Origin: Onchidella celtica
Lineage: Eukaryota; Mollusca; Gastropoda; Systellommatophora; Onchidiidae
Reading direction: 5' to 3'
DNA length: 64,000 bases
Assembly: GCA_963931925.1 (NCBI GenBank)
Contig: OZ007579.1
Location: 24,556,769-24,620,768, forward strand
A program made the translations under genes and the position numbers. Positions 1 to 13,643 of the stretch are shown here, one piece after another. Under the pieces are notes generated by a model. The model saw only the letters and a list, made by a program, of their open reading frames with translations, had not been told where the DNA came from and did not search any database. Each line of letters opens with the position of its first letter. Position 1 is the stretch's first letter.

Positions 1-100
1 CAAAGTAAACTTAAAAAAGCAACGTGCAAGGTGCAAAGTGGCCGTTACCGTGCAGGCGCGCCGTTAAACCCAAGCTCAAACTCAAACTCAAACTCAAATT
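1..100 (+). mobile_element. SINE-like (CAAACT)n-tailed repeat, partial
   Basis: The block CAAAGTGGCCGTTACCGTGC is followed by four CAAACT-type units, the tail of a family seen at least 13 times in this window. The left edge of the window cuts it. Confidence 0.55.
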
Positions 101-555
101 CGATATCCCCGTATTCAATCATTTTACTCCATTTTAATTTAGTATTTACCTAGTTAAATGTTTGACTGGCGACACTTGGAGGCGAACCACAGCATATTAA
201 TTTTTCATGGAGTGACTGTTTGCCTGTAGCCAAAATGGATTTTCTCAGCTGAGATTCAAATAGTTCACAAACGATATTCTTTATTAAATGTCCACTCTGT
301 TCAAGAGATATTTTTTCTTGTTCCTCCATTGCTTCCCTAAAAGTTTACTTCGTGTCAAGTTTTGACTTATTGACTGGTTGTCATGAGGGCTTTGGTCAGT
401 ACGCGAAAACTCGTTGGGTAAAGGTCAGTAGATCCTACCATAGACTGTCTTTTATTTGGAAACCCATATCAGAGCCCGGCCTGGCACAACCAGCTACAGG
501 GATTGACATGCCGCTCTTTGATCAGATGGTGAGAATGACCTTTACTACAACTTAC

Positions 556-3500
556 TTTTCATGTCAAATATGAATTTGTCGGAGTCACTCTGGGCCCAGG
601 TCACACACACAGGGTTGAGGTCGATATATTGATCAGGGTCATCGATTAGAAGATCAAGGATAAGGTCGCCACCTTTGGCAGTTTCGTCCACATTGAAGGT
701 GGTAGGCAAGTTGGTAAAATCAGGGGCCTTGTTAACATCTGAAAGTTGGACTTGAAAAATGTTAGTTTAATACCTCCAGACAGACAGGCGTGTGGATTCA
801 TTGTAAAGGGTATAGGTTGATAGGTAACTCGGTAACCAGATAGATGGGTAGGACGTGGGGCAAGCACATTTTGGATATATCAGCGATTCTCAACAGTATT
901 CAGGTAATCACCCTCTTACACTTAAAATTTTCTTTCATCTCCCCCTTTTTCCCTTCTCGCCCCCCCCCACCCTCCCCCCGCCCCCCATCCCCACTAAAAG
1001 CCTCTAACAGATACATTTCACAAAAAGACAGACTACACACAAATTAAGATGTTAAGTTTTTCCAAATCATTATTTATAACAATAGATTATTCGTATAAAC
1101 CAGAAGACATTCTTTATCAAAATGCACTGAAGAAAAAAAGGAAATTTCTGTTCATAAAACTCATCTACGTGTGCTGTTGAACAAGTCAATGGCCGCCCTG
1201 TATTTGCCCCCAAATCATCTTGTATTCATGCCCCCCCCCCCCTCCTCCTCGTTTTTGCCCCCTTGCCGCCTTTTTCTTCGTTTTCGCCCCTCTAGAAATC
1301 AACACGACTACCCAGGGGGCGATATCGCCCTCTTTGAGAACCAGTGGCATACATACAATTAGGTAGACGGACACATAAGTAGTTACGTGATCAGACAGGG
1401 CGGGAATAGGAAGGGGTAAGTAGACTGGTAGAAGATAACTGAAAATAGACTGTAGTACCAACAAAAAGGATGGGCGGATCTTCATTTCGTCACCCTGGAA
1501 TGTCAAGGTTCTGTCTCCACTTTTTGGCCGAACTGAGTTACACACTACACACTACTTCTTCGGGCCTTCTCCACTGTGTATCAAAGTATCAGGCGGATTC
1601 GGTGCGTAATTTGTAAGTATTACTAAAAAGAAGGGGAAAATATCATATTTCTAAAAGCTATGAGCACCTGGGACTTCAGTCATCAATTTCTCAAAAGTTG
1701 ATGGAAGTGAGTTAGAACTTTGTCATTTTAAGGTGACGATTAGTAGATTAGATTGAACAGGTGGACACATGGATTTGTGAACGGGATTTGAAAGGATCAA
1801 TGGAAAGGATGAATGTACAACATACTCCGCATTGTGACAGAAATGTTGAACCGATCCACACAGTTGTGAGAGTCACATGCGGTAACGCTTAGCTCATACA
1901 TGGCTGAGGAGGCACTGCGCATGTCCACAGCAGCGCGTATTTTTCCGTCACCTGGCGACAAAAACAAATGGACGATTAAAAAAATTTTACACACCCTTGT
2001 CAGATGTGAAAACTGGGGGGACAATTGTTAAGGGACCGTAGAATGTTAAATAGTAAGCTATAAATGAAGAGTGAACACAATTCAGTATTTTCTCTATTTG
2101 GCTTTGTAACTAACCACGGTCCCCCAACAACAGAGAAACTAGCACGAGTTATTGTCTTCCTGGAAAACAAAAAAATGACATCCAGTCTGAGTTTGCTGTA
2201 GATCTTAAAATAAATACGTGTGTGGGGTCATCTGTTTAGTGTGTGTGCTCGATTTAAGCTTCCTTTTTGTTTTACACCTCCTCCCTCCCGCCTCCCCCAC
2301 CCCCTCCCAAAAGTGTCTAATTTATGAATGACCCCTATGCCATGTTTGTATTTTGTATAAATTTTCCACGGCCCATTCAGATGCCTACATAATTAAATAT
2401 TTTTTGTCTCTTTCAAGCCATTCACTCATTTATTATTCCTAGTAACATTGTATCTTCTTTCGCCGCCTCATCCTTCGTGATTCATCCATTATCTGCCGTA
2501 TATTTATTACGTCACAGTGCACCTCAGAAATATTTCAGGTCAGCGCGCATATGAAGTGGGTTGTTTGTTCGTTCGTTTGTTCGACTGTGTGTGTGTTTGT
2601 TTTAACTGACTCTTTGCCATTATTTATTTCACAGACATATTTTCACTGACCTTTGCCAATAATGAAGTGACCAGTGTCCGGTGTTTGCGTCATGTTGAAG
2701 GTCAACGCATCATTTTCCGGGTCAGTGTATTGAACTGTGTAGATGACGTCATACTTTCTTGTGGTCTGACCATTGACGTCAACGGTATCTGGGGTTGTGT
2801 GAGAGGGGAGGAGACCGTGTGAAGGCTACTTGACACCGTTAGGGGTGAAACAGACCAAGGGCTGGTGTAGGCAGTGCCTAGTGTATTAGCGTGATGTATA
2901 ATTTATGGGCGGCGGGTGACCAGTCTGACGCCTACGCCAGCTTGGGTGTTTCGCCCCTTATAGAGAATGAATGAGCATGAGTTTTGAGTTTGAGTTTGGA
3001 GAAAACATGTTGATACGATAACGGTCACATGGTGCTAGGAAAAAAGCAAGACGATAGACAGAATGTAACAGAATGATAGGACAGGCCGAGACCCCACCAG
3101 AAGCGCTAACCAACTACCCGCTGAGAGTGGATGTCTAAAGGACATCTACCACACCAGGCACTACACGGTGTCCGAAAATTGTCTTTTCAACTGTTTATCC
3201 AATGTAAAAAATCAACCATGAAATGTGGAAGTATTTGAACTGTCCTATTTTACAGAGAAACTCGTTAACCACTTGTTGTTGTTGGTGATGGTGCTGATGG
3301 TGGTGATGGTGGTGATGGTGGTGATGGTGGTTATTTTCAATACCAATGTTGATAAGTTTTGTCATTTTCATGTTTCTTTTCTTTTTCAGATCTTCATTCT
3401 CTCTGGCTCAGTCACGATGAATCCATGGGAGAAGGTAGTACTACATGAACATTAAAAAAAAACAACTGCTCAGATTTAGCATTTCCATTAGTCAGTGGCT

Positions 3501-6500
3501 AGGGTACTTGACTCAAATGCGGGAGGTCTCAGGTTCGAATCCCCCCCCCCCCTCGCGATGTTTTTAAGGCACTCATTCGTCGACATGATAGTGGTGATCG
3601 AAGCCTCGTTTCTGATATCGTCTCATCGGGCTGAAAAGGGGTGGAAAAGCCTTGCAAAACGATCTTAACAACGAAATGACATTAGAACCGGAAATCCTTT
3701 GTTCTGAAAAGTTCGACCATAGACGAAAGTACTATGTCTACTATAGTTTTGTTGTTTTTTTTTTACCTCTGGGATAGTTGACAATGCTTGGCGGTTGGTT
3801 TGATACGACGTCCACTTGTAAACTTTGTGTTTCACTGCCGAGACTGCAGGACAGGGGTGGGAAATGGAGAAGGGTAGGGGAGAGAACAAGAATAATTGGA
3901 TACACTTTTCATTTTGTAAAGATGATAAAAAGTGCATAGGTTAAAAGGCTTAATGTGATTATATACAACAGGGGTGGCCAAACTTGCTTAATATTAGAGC
4001 CACAAACAATAAACTTCAGATTTTCGAGAACCACAAGATCTGAACAAAATTTACGTAAACAGTGTTAATGTTACACATTAATTTTTCTTACAAAAAGTTT
4101 ATATAAATATTACAAATACATGTACTCGAGCCATCTTAACAATGGGTGAGTTTACGGTTAACTGCAAGATGGGCGGGTGGATGGGTGGGTGGATGGGTGG
4201 TTGGGTGGATAGATGGATGGAAAGATGGGTGAGTGGGTGGATGAATGAATGGATGGGTGGGTGGATCGAAAGATGGATGGATGGGTGGATGGATAGATGG
4301 GTGAGTGGACGGATGAGTAGGTTGAAGATGGGTGGATGGATGGGTGAACAGACGGACGGACGGGTAGATAGGTGAGTGAATGGATGGATAGATGCGCGGA
4401 TGGATAAGTGGACAGGTTGACTGACAACTGCAGGATCCATACCTGCCGTTATTGTTAGGCGAACACTCCACATCCACCGTGTACGAAGTACCAGCTGTCA
4501 GTGTAGTGGAAGTGTCGAAGTAAACAAAATAACCTGTGGGTGGACACACGGAGAGATCAGTCAAGGGGACATAACAAGGGTTGGCACAGAATCTCTAGGC
4601 CTCAAGAAGCCACTCCAGAGTTATCGTACTTCCTTTCGTGCTTTATCATAATTTAACTCCCTTTGGCCTTGTATGGTTTGCATGCAAGTTATAAGACCTT
4701 GATAGGAGAGACGGAGTCAGAGATGTTACTTTTTCATTGAAAAGCAGTTTGGGTTCACTTTGTACTCGATTATTATCATTATTATTATCAGTTTATTTAT
4801 ATATTTCTTAAAGGTTAATTTCCTTTACTAATAAAGATACGAGTATTATAATTACTATGTATGAAGGACAGTGGTGATGATGGTGGTGACTAACACGAGA
4901 TTATGAATGAAGTCGCAGGCATGAAAGTGCTAACTAGCGACGCCCATGACGAAGACAACAGGGACACAGATAATTTCTAAGACTCGCTGCGCACTAGCTG
5001 TGCTTGATCTGCCCACTAATTTGATGGTGACGTCACTGCATTGAGTTTCAATGAGAGTTCACTCACCAAACAACTAGTTCAATCTCATTGAAGCCCAAGG
5101 CCGTGACGTCACCAGTCAATTAGTTAACTGATCAAACTCGGCTAGTGCGTTTGAGTTTGAGTTTAGAGAAAGCACGTCGACAGGATAGCGGTCACATTGT
5201 GCTATAAACGAGCAAGACGCCAGACTGAATTGAACAGAACAGTGGTAGGACAGGATAAGACCTTACCAGCAGCACCCACCAACCACCCGCTAGGTAGCGC
5301 CAGGTCTAACGATTTGTGCGCGGGGATGGAAAAGACGAGATTACAGACAATGATGATGACGATGATACAGCTTTAAGCCGATGTTGATGATAACAAAGAT
5401 GGCGGTAGTGATGAGAAATTTACCAGCATCGCTGTCACCTTGCCATGTTTCAAACGGTTGGTTGGCTGAGGTCACCAAACACACACAGATTTTGTCTGGG
5501 TCTGTCTCTTCACATCTCACCTGTACAAATACACACACGCAAACACACACGAACACACACACAAATAGAGTTTAAGCATAATAATATAGATCCTCTAACC
5601 CTATTTTACATTCGGTTGGAGGATATGACGAAGAGAGTGAGTGTCTGGGGTCAGTCAGACCCAGAATGTAAATATCCCTATATTACTGTCAGGGCAGAAT
5701 TATTATATCCCATCCAGAGTGTTGGAATTGCAAGTTTTCATCATACATATTTAGTGTTTGGGGCTGTTTTTGATTTTAGAAACCTCAGCAAAGTTGGGAA
5801 AGTTGATTTAATTGGCTCTGACAGACCAGGGACAAACACTACTGCCAATTTAATTGTCTTCATGACAGTAGTAGGGATATAGGGTTCATGGCCAATTCAA
5901 AATATACACAAGAAAGATACATTGAAACAAATTTATTAAAGAGAAAAAAAAAAGCCCTCGGTCATCAACTCTGTCCGCTCCTTGTTGCTTACAGTACAGC
6001 AGTTCAAACATTGGAATATACCAGATCAACTTGTATTGTTCAAATAAGTAGCAGTTCTGTATTTTATTTAAAACGAAAATTCACATTGGTAAATCTCAGA
6101 GAGAAAAACATACACTTTTGTGATAGTCTAGTTCTTGGAAATTTTGTTTTGTATTTTATCCAAATAATTATGATAAATGACTTCCCTCATTAGGAATGGT
6201 GGAAGGGCAACATGGTAAACCATCGTAACTGGACTTTTTTTTTAATTGAGATATGTTGCATGCTTGTAGCCCTTGGCTATCCCGCAGGTTGTCTTATAAG
6301 GTGGGAGTTCATTTCTGAAAATTAAGTTTTAACTCATTCAGTACGGAACGCCGAATATTCGGCTCAAGCTGACACCGATTTCCAACACAGTGCATTGTGA
6401 CATCATTATGTAAGAAAAAGCTATACATGTCACAAAATATTATTCAGTTTGACATGAGGAGATGAGGCCTTCCTTGATTTTGAGGCCCTAGGCTTCAGCG

Positions 6501-9500
6501 CTTCAGCCCATCTACGCCAGTGGTAAATCCGGCACTGCAGAGCATGCAGCCATGATTATATGTACTGGTGACCCATAAACTACCATACTTTAGAATACTT
6601 TGTTTCACTTCCTTGTTTGAGATACGAGTATCTGTCTCATCATTGAATGTTTACGTCGATTGCTTTCTTTTATATTGTTTTATCTAAAAGTTGTGGTTAC
6701 TCTCAAACATCTGCTGATGTAATTTATAGATTATATAATCAGACTGTTGGAGAGTAACCACAACTTGTAAACAGGTGTATAGAACAAACAAAAAATGTTA
6801 TATTGCAGTCAAGAATTATTTATTCAATTTAAGCGTCAAAAATAGACAATTGTGAAAAAGAAGCCATTTTTGACTTACGATACTTTCCAATCTGGTGACA
6901 TTACGGGCGCCTTCTAGAATGTTTACTGTGGCGGGGTTGAAGGGGTCAAAGGTCAGGGCCTGCTTCAGGAAGATATTGGAAAGAAAATGAATGATGGAGG
7001 AAGTCGCAAACTCGCAGGATGGTGGAATTTAAAGCCATTTACTTATAAATTAATGTGTAATTAATGTGTAATTAATAATGGTGAAAGGTGGTGGTGGCCA
7101 AGGGATTGGGCTGGGTTGCCGGGGGGGGGGGCACAGCTGTGGTATGTTTGAACATGGGCTTCCGATAGCAAAAATGACCCGGTACCTAGACTGGACCTCG
7201 CCCTGGGCGGGATTCGAACCCGGAACCTAATGCATTCGGTTCCAATTCGCTAGTCACTGGACCACTGCGTGGTTTTAAAAAATTGGTACAGAAAATATTA
7301 CTTTGTTCAATTTTACACAAACACAAACGGTGATGATAAAGGTGCATGTTCCATTTTTTTTTTTTTACTTTACATTTCCCAAAAAAGGAGAGGAGTAATA
7401 TATAATACGAGCACATCGGAATTATATATAAATTTTATAGAAATCAGCAACTTACCGCAGTTTTCTCATTCTGCATCCCTAAACAGATCAGAGAAACAAG
7501 GAGTCTCCAACAAGGTCCCTGGCAGTGAAACATTTCTCTCTCAAGTCTGTTCCACGCCGTCCGTGGGTGATTGGTGGCCGCGTCCGGTACTGGTAAGGTC
7601 TCGTTCTGTCCTTCTGCCCTATCGTTCCGCTATATTCTGTCTATCCTTGTGTTTTTGTCCTAGCACAATGTGGCCATTATTGTGTGGACATGCTTTCTCC
7701 AAACTCAAACTCAGAACTGCAGACCGTCCAATATATTAGATAAAGATCACTGCAGAAGAACGTTGGGCTTGGCGAGTGGGAACTGGGAAGTGCTATAAGG
7801 CGCTGCTAGTGTTGGACTAGTTTTTAAAAGACTTTGCGGTAGAAAGGAACAGAGTGTTAATATACTTCTGAAATATCACAGGGGAAAAGAAACAAAACAA
7901 AACAAACCAGTGAGGATTTTTGAAATACGAAATTGGTTCATGTCTCAGAAGCTGTTACAGATATTATTGTTGTTGTTTCTTTTTAAAGGTCGGTAGAAGG
8001 GCGGAGGATGTTGTTGTAGATCAATATTTCACTGACCCTCCACTGCCTACTATTCTATATCTGAATGACATCACCAGCGCCCAATGTTCTGTACTGGAAC
8101 ATTTCTTAATGTAACAACAAAATAAATGATTGTCCGTGATAAATGATATTTCTAGGACCATTGTGAATTAGTTTCGCAAAATTCAAAATGTTAATGTTGG
8201 TTAAGCGGATATGTCTGGGCATCGAGGATTAAGCCACATTCCAGAAGGACTAGACCTATTGCTGTTGCAGTACTAGACCTATTGCTGTTGCAGTACTAGA
8301 CCTATTGCTGTTGCAGTACTAGACCTATTGCTGTTGCAGTACTAGACCTATTGCTGTTGCAGTACTAGACCTATTGCTGTTGCAGTACTAGACCTATTGC
8401 TGTTGCAGTACTAGACCTATTGCTGTTGCAGTACTAGACCTATTGCTGTTGCAGTACTAGACCTATTGCTGTTGCAGTTATGTCACAAAGAAAACAACTT
8501 TAAAATAAGAAAGTTTCAAGCGCATTATTTTTTCTCCCTCAAAAGTTGTAGAAACCGGAGTTGCTAAAGGCGGCAGGTCTAATAGGGACGTTGCAGTTAG
8601 AAGATCAATACTCACCCAGGTTACATTCCACTTTGACAATTAGCAGTTATAGTTGTATCTATTCAAGCTATCACACACACATAGAAAAAAAAAATCTTTG
8701 ATAGTGGTTTTGAATGCGGAAATGATTTGAGTCTTGGACACTGGCTGCGTTGTCTAGTTATAAGAGGGTGCAATTCAAAACCATAGTTCAAAAGTGCACT
8801 TTAGAATTTTCATCAGGAGTGATAAAATGTCACATTTGCTCAGGAATATTTCAGCCCTGACTTGCCAACAGACTGAAATATCATTCATGTATTCATGAGC
8901 ATTCGTAAAAAAGATAATTAAAATTTAATAGATCAAACCGATCCTCTTTTTTAACAAGGGCTAATGGTACGAATTTGGTTTATGGCTATTGGTACGAATT
9001 GGTTTATAACCAACCACACAATTATTTCGTTACTACATACAACCTTTTCTTTTTGCCCAATTTTGACTTTACGTTAAAATTAGAACTTCGTATTATTTCA
9101 TATTTTGGAAATAATTTTGTTGTTAAACGATATGCTGATGTTTATATTTATCACATTGTGCAAAATTATAGTGAAATATCCGTTAGCCTAACGGGCGCAC
9201 GAAACTTTGTTGCGTTGCAGTTGCGTCAAATGTTTTGAAAACTAGGTGAATGAATGGAGATTCGCACATGTGCGACATTTGGTCTCATTGCAATGTCAAC
9301 GGGAACAAGAAATTAAGACTGTAGTGCAGTACAACGGCAGTACAAAGTGACGGAAAAGAGCGGTTTCTTTTTTTTTTTTGAAAAAAACCGTTATTTTCTC
9401 TCTTACTTTGTTTCAAACCAAACATTTTACAATATAATAATATCATTACGACAATAGTAAAATGCTTAAATATTGAGTTTATTACAATTTCCCATTTTCT

Positions 9501-12500
9501 TTACCTTACTTCTTGTTTGGTCTGTCTCCATTTCCTGAACAACTGGAAATCTTGTTAGCATGTAGAAAATGTGTAACAAGCTGCACACTTTGACATTTGT
9601 TTAAAATGCGTTGTGGCACTTATCAAGCTGTTTCACAGTTCCGATTTATTCTAACTTCTTATCATGACACTAAAGCCGCAAACGTTTAACGTCGAATTTC
9701 TCGGTTGTGCAAAAAGTGAAGTAGGGACAAACAAGAACTAAGGTTGCTTTACACCTCACGCAGTCGATCTTATGTAAAAGAAACTTCTCAAAAGCTCAAG
9801 CCGCAGTTTCTCATTACTAATACTAGGATTTTACCTCTACGCCACTGTGTTAAAAAAAACCCAGCATAGTTCACTGTTGTGAGTGCTGCAGCTTGTTAAA
9901 TTCTCCAGCAAAAGCTTTCAGACATACGAACTGCTGAGCCAAAGATTTTCCTATCGATCGTAAGTTTCGTTATTATAACCGGGAAAGTTCAAAACTCATA
10001 AGATTAAATTTTCATTTACAACGGGATAAAAATGTGGCCTTCCGTCAATATTTGTGTGACAGGGGAGGGTTATAATAATATTATATAGTTCGGCAGTGGG
10101 CCGAAATAAATCGGTGTTGAATAAATTCTAGTTTAATAAGCTATGGTTAACTGTGGAGAAATATTCTTGGATACAATGTGCATTGTAGTGAGGACCGAGG
10201 ATAGGCCCAGCTGAGCTCCTAAGAGGGTCCCGCGCAAGGGTGATTTGGTCTTGTCAAGTACATTGTGTACAATACAGGTGTACATAATATAAAATTTCAG
10301 TTCCTTTTGAACATACAAAACACATACTCTATACATCAAACATACAAAATACAAAATGGAAAACAATGTATGACGACAACTGTTTCGGTTAACGTTTTTA
10401 ATGCATGAAATTGAAATGCACATGTAGCAATGTAAAATCTATTAAAGATTCACCATATCAATACATAATCACCTTATACTATCTGCATTGTCTCTTCATT
10501 TAGTTTTTGCCATTTCCCACCTAAATTTAGGCTTGGTAAATTTTTTATTTGAAAGATATCGACTGGGAAATTATATCATGTCACGCTCAAGCACGATTTG
10601 AGAATGGCTCAAATATTTTATCGATACTATTGATTTATAGCGCTGTAGGCAACCTTTCCTGGCCGTGGTATTGGAACTGGCTTTATTGACCAACCCCACC
10701 TCCTCTCACTCTTTCTTGAATCCTGGACCGCGATACGCCGCATAAAACAATAATGACATCATTGAAAAGGGAAATGATTGGCGTTTCTTTTGATACCAGG
10801 CAATCCATGATTCGCCGGGTAATGGCGATGTAAAGACAAAACGTATTTGAAGAGGCCCATTTTTCTTTTAAAAAACACAGACTTTACAATGCATTCTGGA
10901 CTTCTATCCTCTAGATGCTGGGGTCTCAAGCTCGCGGCCCAATTGCGGCCCGTGAAACGATATTTTGTGCCCCCCCCCCCCCACCTTGATATGAAAATAT
11001 AATAATACTGCGGTCCGCGAGGGGAGTGGACCTCGACATCACTCATGAGCTAAATTTACTGAATAAGAAGTTACAAGGCCAGGAGCAGCGTGTCAGCACT
11101 GCTTATGACAACGTGAGAGCATTCTCAACAAAACTTGTGTTATGGAAAGCCCAGCTCTCTCAGCCATTTCCCATCATGCAAAGCACTTATGGATGCACAC
11201 AGGCTATTTTGAAGCTACAGAAGGAATTTGATCACAGATTTGCAGACTTCAAGACACACAAAGCCACTTTTCAAAACTTTGCAGACCCCTTCACCTTTGA
11301 TGTGCAAGATGCCCCTCCTGTGCTTCAAATGGAGCTCATTGACCTGCAATGCAACTCTGACCTCAATGCCAATTTCAGGAACGTGAGTGGAAAATCAGAC
11401 AAGCTTGAGCAATTATTGAGAGAACTGTCCCCCAGCTTCCCTGAGCTTTCCCGAATGTTCAAGCGACCATGTGCCTCTTTGAGAGCACGTATTTGTGCGA
11501 AAAGTTCTTCTCCACCTTGAACTTCAATAAGTCCAAGTACAGGTCCAGACTTAATGATGCTCATCTTCAAGACATTCTCAGGGTCTCAACTGCTTCCTCT
11601 CTCAAGCCAAATGAGGCACAGATATGCGAGAAGAACGCTGCAAAGTCTCTGGCAGCAAGGAGTAGGCAAGAGAAACCATGTTCAGAAGAGCCGTTCATGA
11701 TCTTCCTTCAATGTTCCATTCATGTTCAGGGCACTTCATGTTCAGAAGAAATCATTGAAACTGTTAATAATGGTGTTTGAGGATTTTTTGTACAACTTTT
11801 TTGTGTGGAATCCCTGATGTGGCCCAGCCTCAACCAGTCTCTGCCTCCAGCGGCCCCCATGTAAATTGAGTTTGAGACCCCTGCTCTAAAGAAAGCTCTT
11901 CATGCGTACTTTCCAAAAATGTAAACGGAGCCGATATGCATTGTTTCGCACTGAAGCGGTTTGGTCTCAAAGTTTATCAATTAAGCCAGAAAAGTACACT
12001 TAAGCACTTCTAATTCTTCCCGTGCAGGTCATGTCTGGAAGAAGGGAGAAAAAGGCTTTACATTGATGTATAAAGTGACTTTGTATTGCAGTATGTTGAT
12101 TTTATATGATTTTTTTCCAATGACAAGTGGACATATTTTCACATTTTCTCAGCATTTTTTTTTTTCAAAACGGTGATTTGGGGCTTTGAAACGCACTTGA
12201 AGATCTTGTAACTTTCTTGTCTATCAATAAAATTATCTTAGACCTTTAAAAAAAAATGAGCGTCATCTCTATGTATCTTTTGCAATCTACAAAGTTCGGA
12301 GCTCTGAAAATGCTTTTTATATACATTATGACCTTGAAAATGGGGTCCAAGCAGTTTTGGGCGAAGCCACTATTATAATCAAGCCACTAACATTCAAGAT
12401 CTCAATATCGCAGTTGCAGATAAGCGTTGTCAGCAGACAAATGTTGGCTATACTCCGTTGCCATGACCTCATGATTCATGGTCACATTTCCATCATTTGC

Positions 12501-13603
12501 TCTCACAATTGTAGCTGTCACAGTTTCGAGTGCCACGCCCACTATGCCAAGTCCCTGCAGAAGGACTGTCAGGGCCTGAAGTTTTCAAAAAGAGTTTTAC
12601 ATGGATAAAAATGAACTCGACTGACACAAAGGATCCCCGGAATTATCAAAACGCTTTCACAAAATGCACAGCCCAGGAGTTGACCTGCTTTTGAACATGA
12701 ATGGAAATTGCTATTCATTCACTGACAACTAGTGATAAATAATTTACTAATATTTTCCCTTTTTTTTTTTTACTGGTGCTGTGCTCTACAGAGATCTTAG
12801 ATGATCTCATTTTTATCTTTTCTCCGGTATAATTATCATCATCACCATCAGTTGCCCTGCCTGGAACAGACATTGGCGATCATGGCTCTCCACTCGGATC
12901 TGGCATTAGCCAACCTCAAGGAGGAGTTTGTTGTTATGACTTTTATTTGTTGTCCATGAATTAAGACTTTCATTGAAAATGTTTCTCTGTCTACCCCTGC
13001 TTTTCCTGCCTTCGATCTTCCCTGTGACTGCGAGATGTTCGAGGCTCCTGAGGCGACAGATGTGTGCTAGAAATTTCAGGCGCTTCTGTCATTGTTTTCA
13101 TTAACGATCTTTCCAGATTAGAGTCTCAGTACTGACTCATTTGATTTTTTCTCCATCCATGATAATCTTCTCAATTTTCTTCTAATAAACCACATTTCTG
13201 CTGCTATTAGTTTCCTCTCTATTTCTTATTCATTGTCCAACATTCACATCGTATAAAAGCATTGACTACACATATGTTTTCAAGACTCTGATTGTGGTGG
13301 TTGTTGATATATTTCTGTTCATTGATATTGGCCTTTAATAATATTGGTAATTAACATTGGTATATACCACATTGAAGAAAATATTTGAAAATCACAGAAA
13401 ATCCCAAATATATATTTCACAATCCCAATTTATTCAAAATGTTCACACAATATCAAAACTGCAAACGCTTTAATATCGACTTTCTCAACAACAAAACCAG
13501 GACATGGAACAAACAAGAACTAAAGTCGTAATAATCTTAATTAATTATTATTTTGCGCTAAGATATAAACACGCCCAGGTGTGACATTTCAAGAATTATA
13601 AAA

Positions 13604-13643
<40 letters not shown>

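Noticed and set aside
3492..3560. tRNA gene
   Set aside because: Good B box but no cloverleaf; the 3' side runs into poly-C.
4099..4564. Minus-strand frames rich in IHPS/PTHP
   Set aside because: They read through the GGAT/GGGT tetranucleotide tract; only the cadherin exon at 4443-4533 inside this interval is supported.
6329..6370. TTAACTCATTCAGTACGG as a piggyBac left end
   Set aside because: No matching right terminus or second TTAA could be found downstream.
8249..8477. Regular 23-bp repeats considered as a CRISPR-like array
   Set aside because: Units are contiguous, with no variable spacers, and the genome is eukaryotic.
11325..11570. Minus-strand 81-codon frame
   Set aside because: Shadow of the hAT transposase remnant on the opposite strand.
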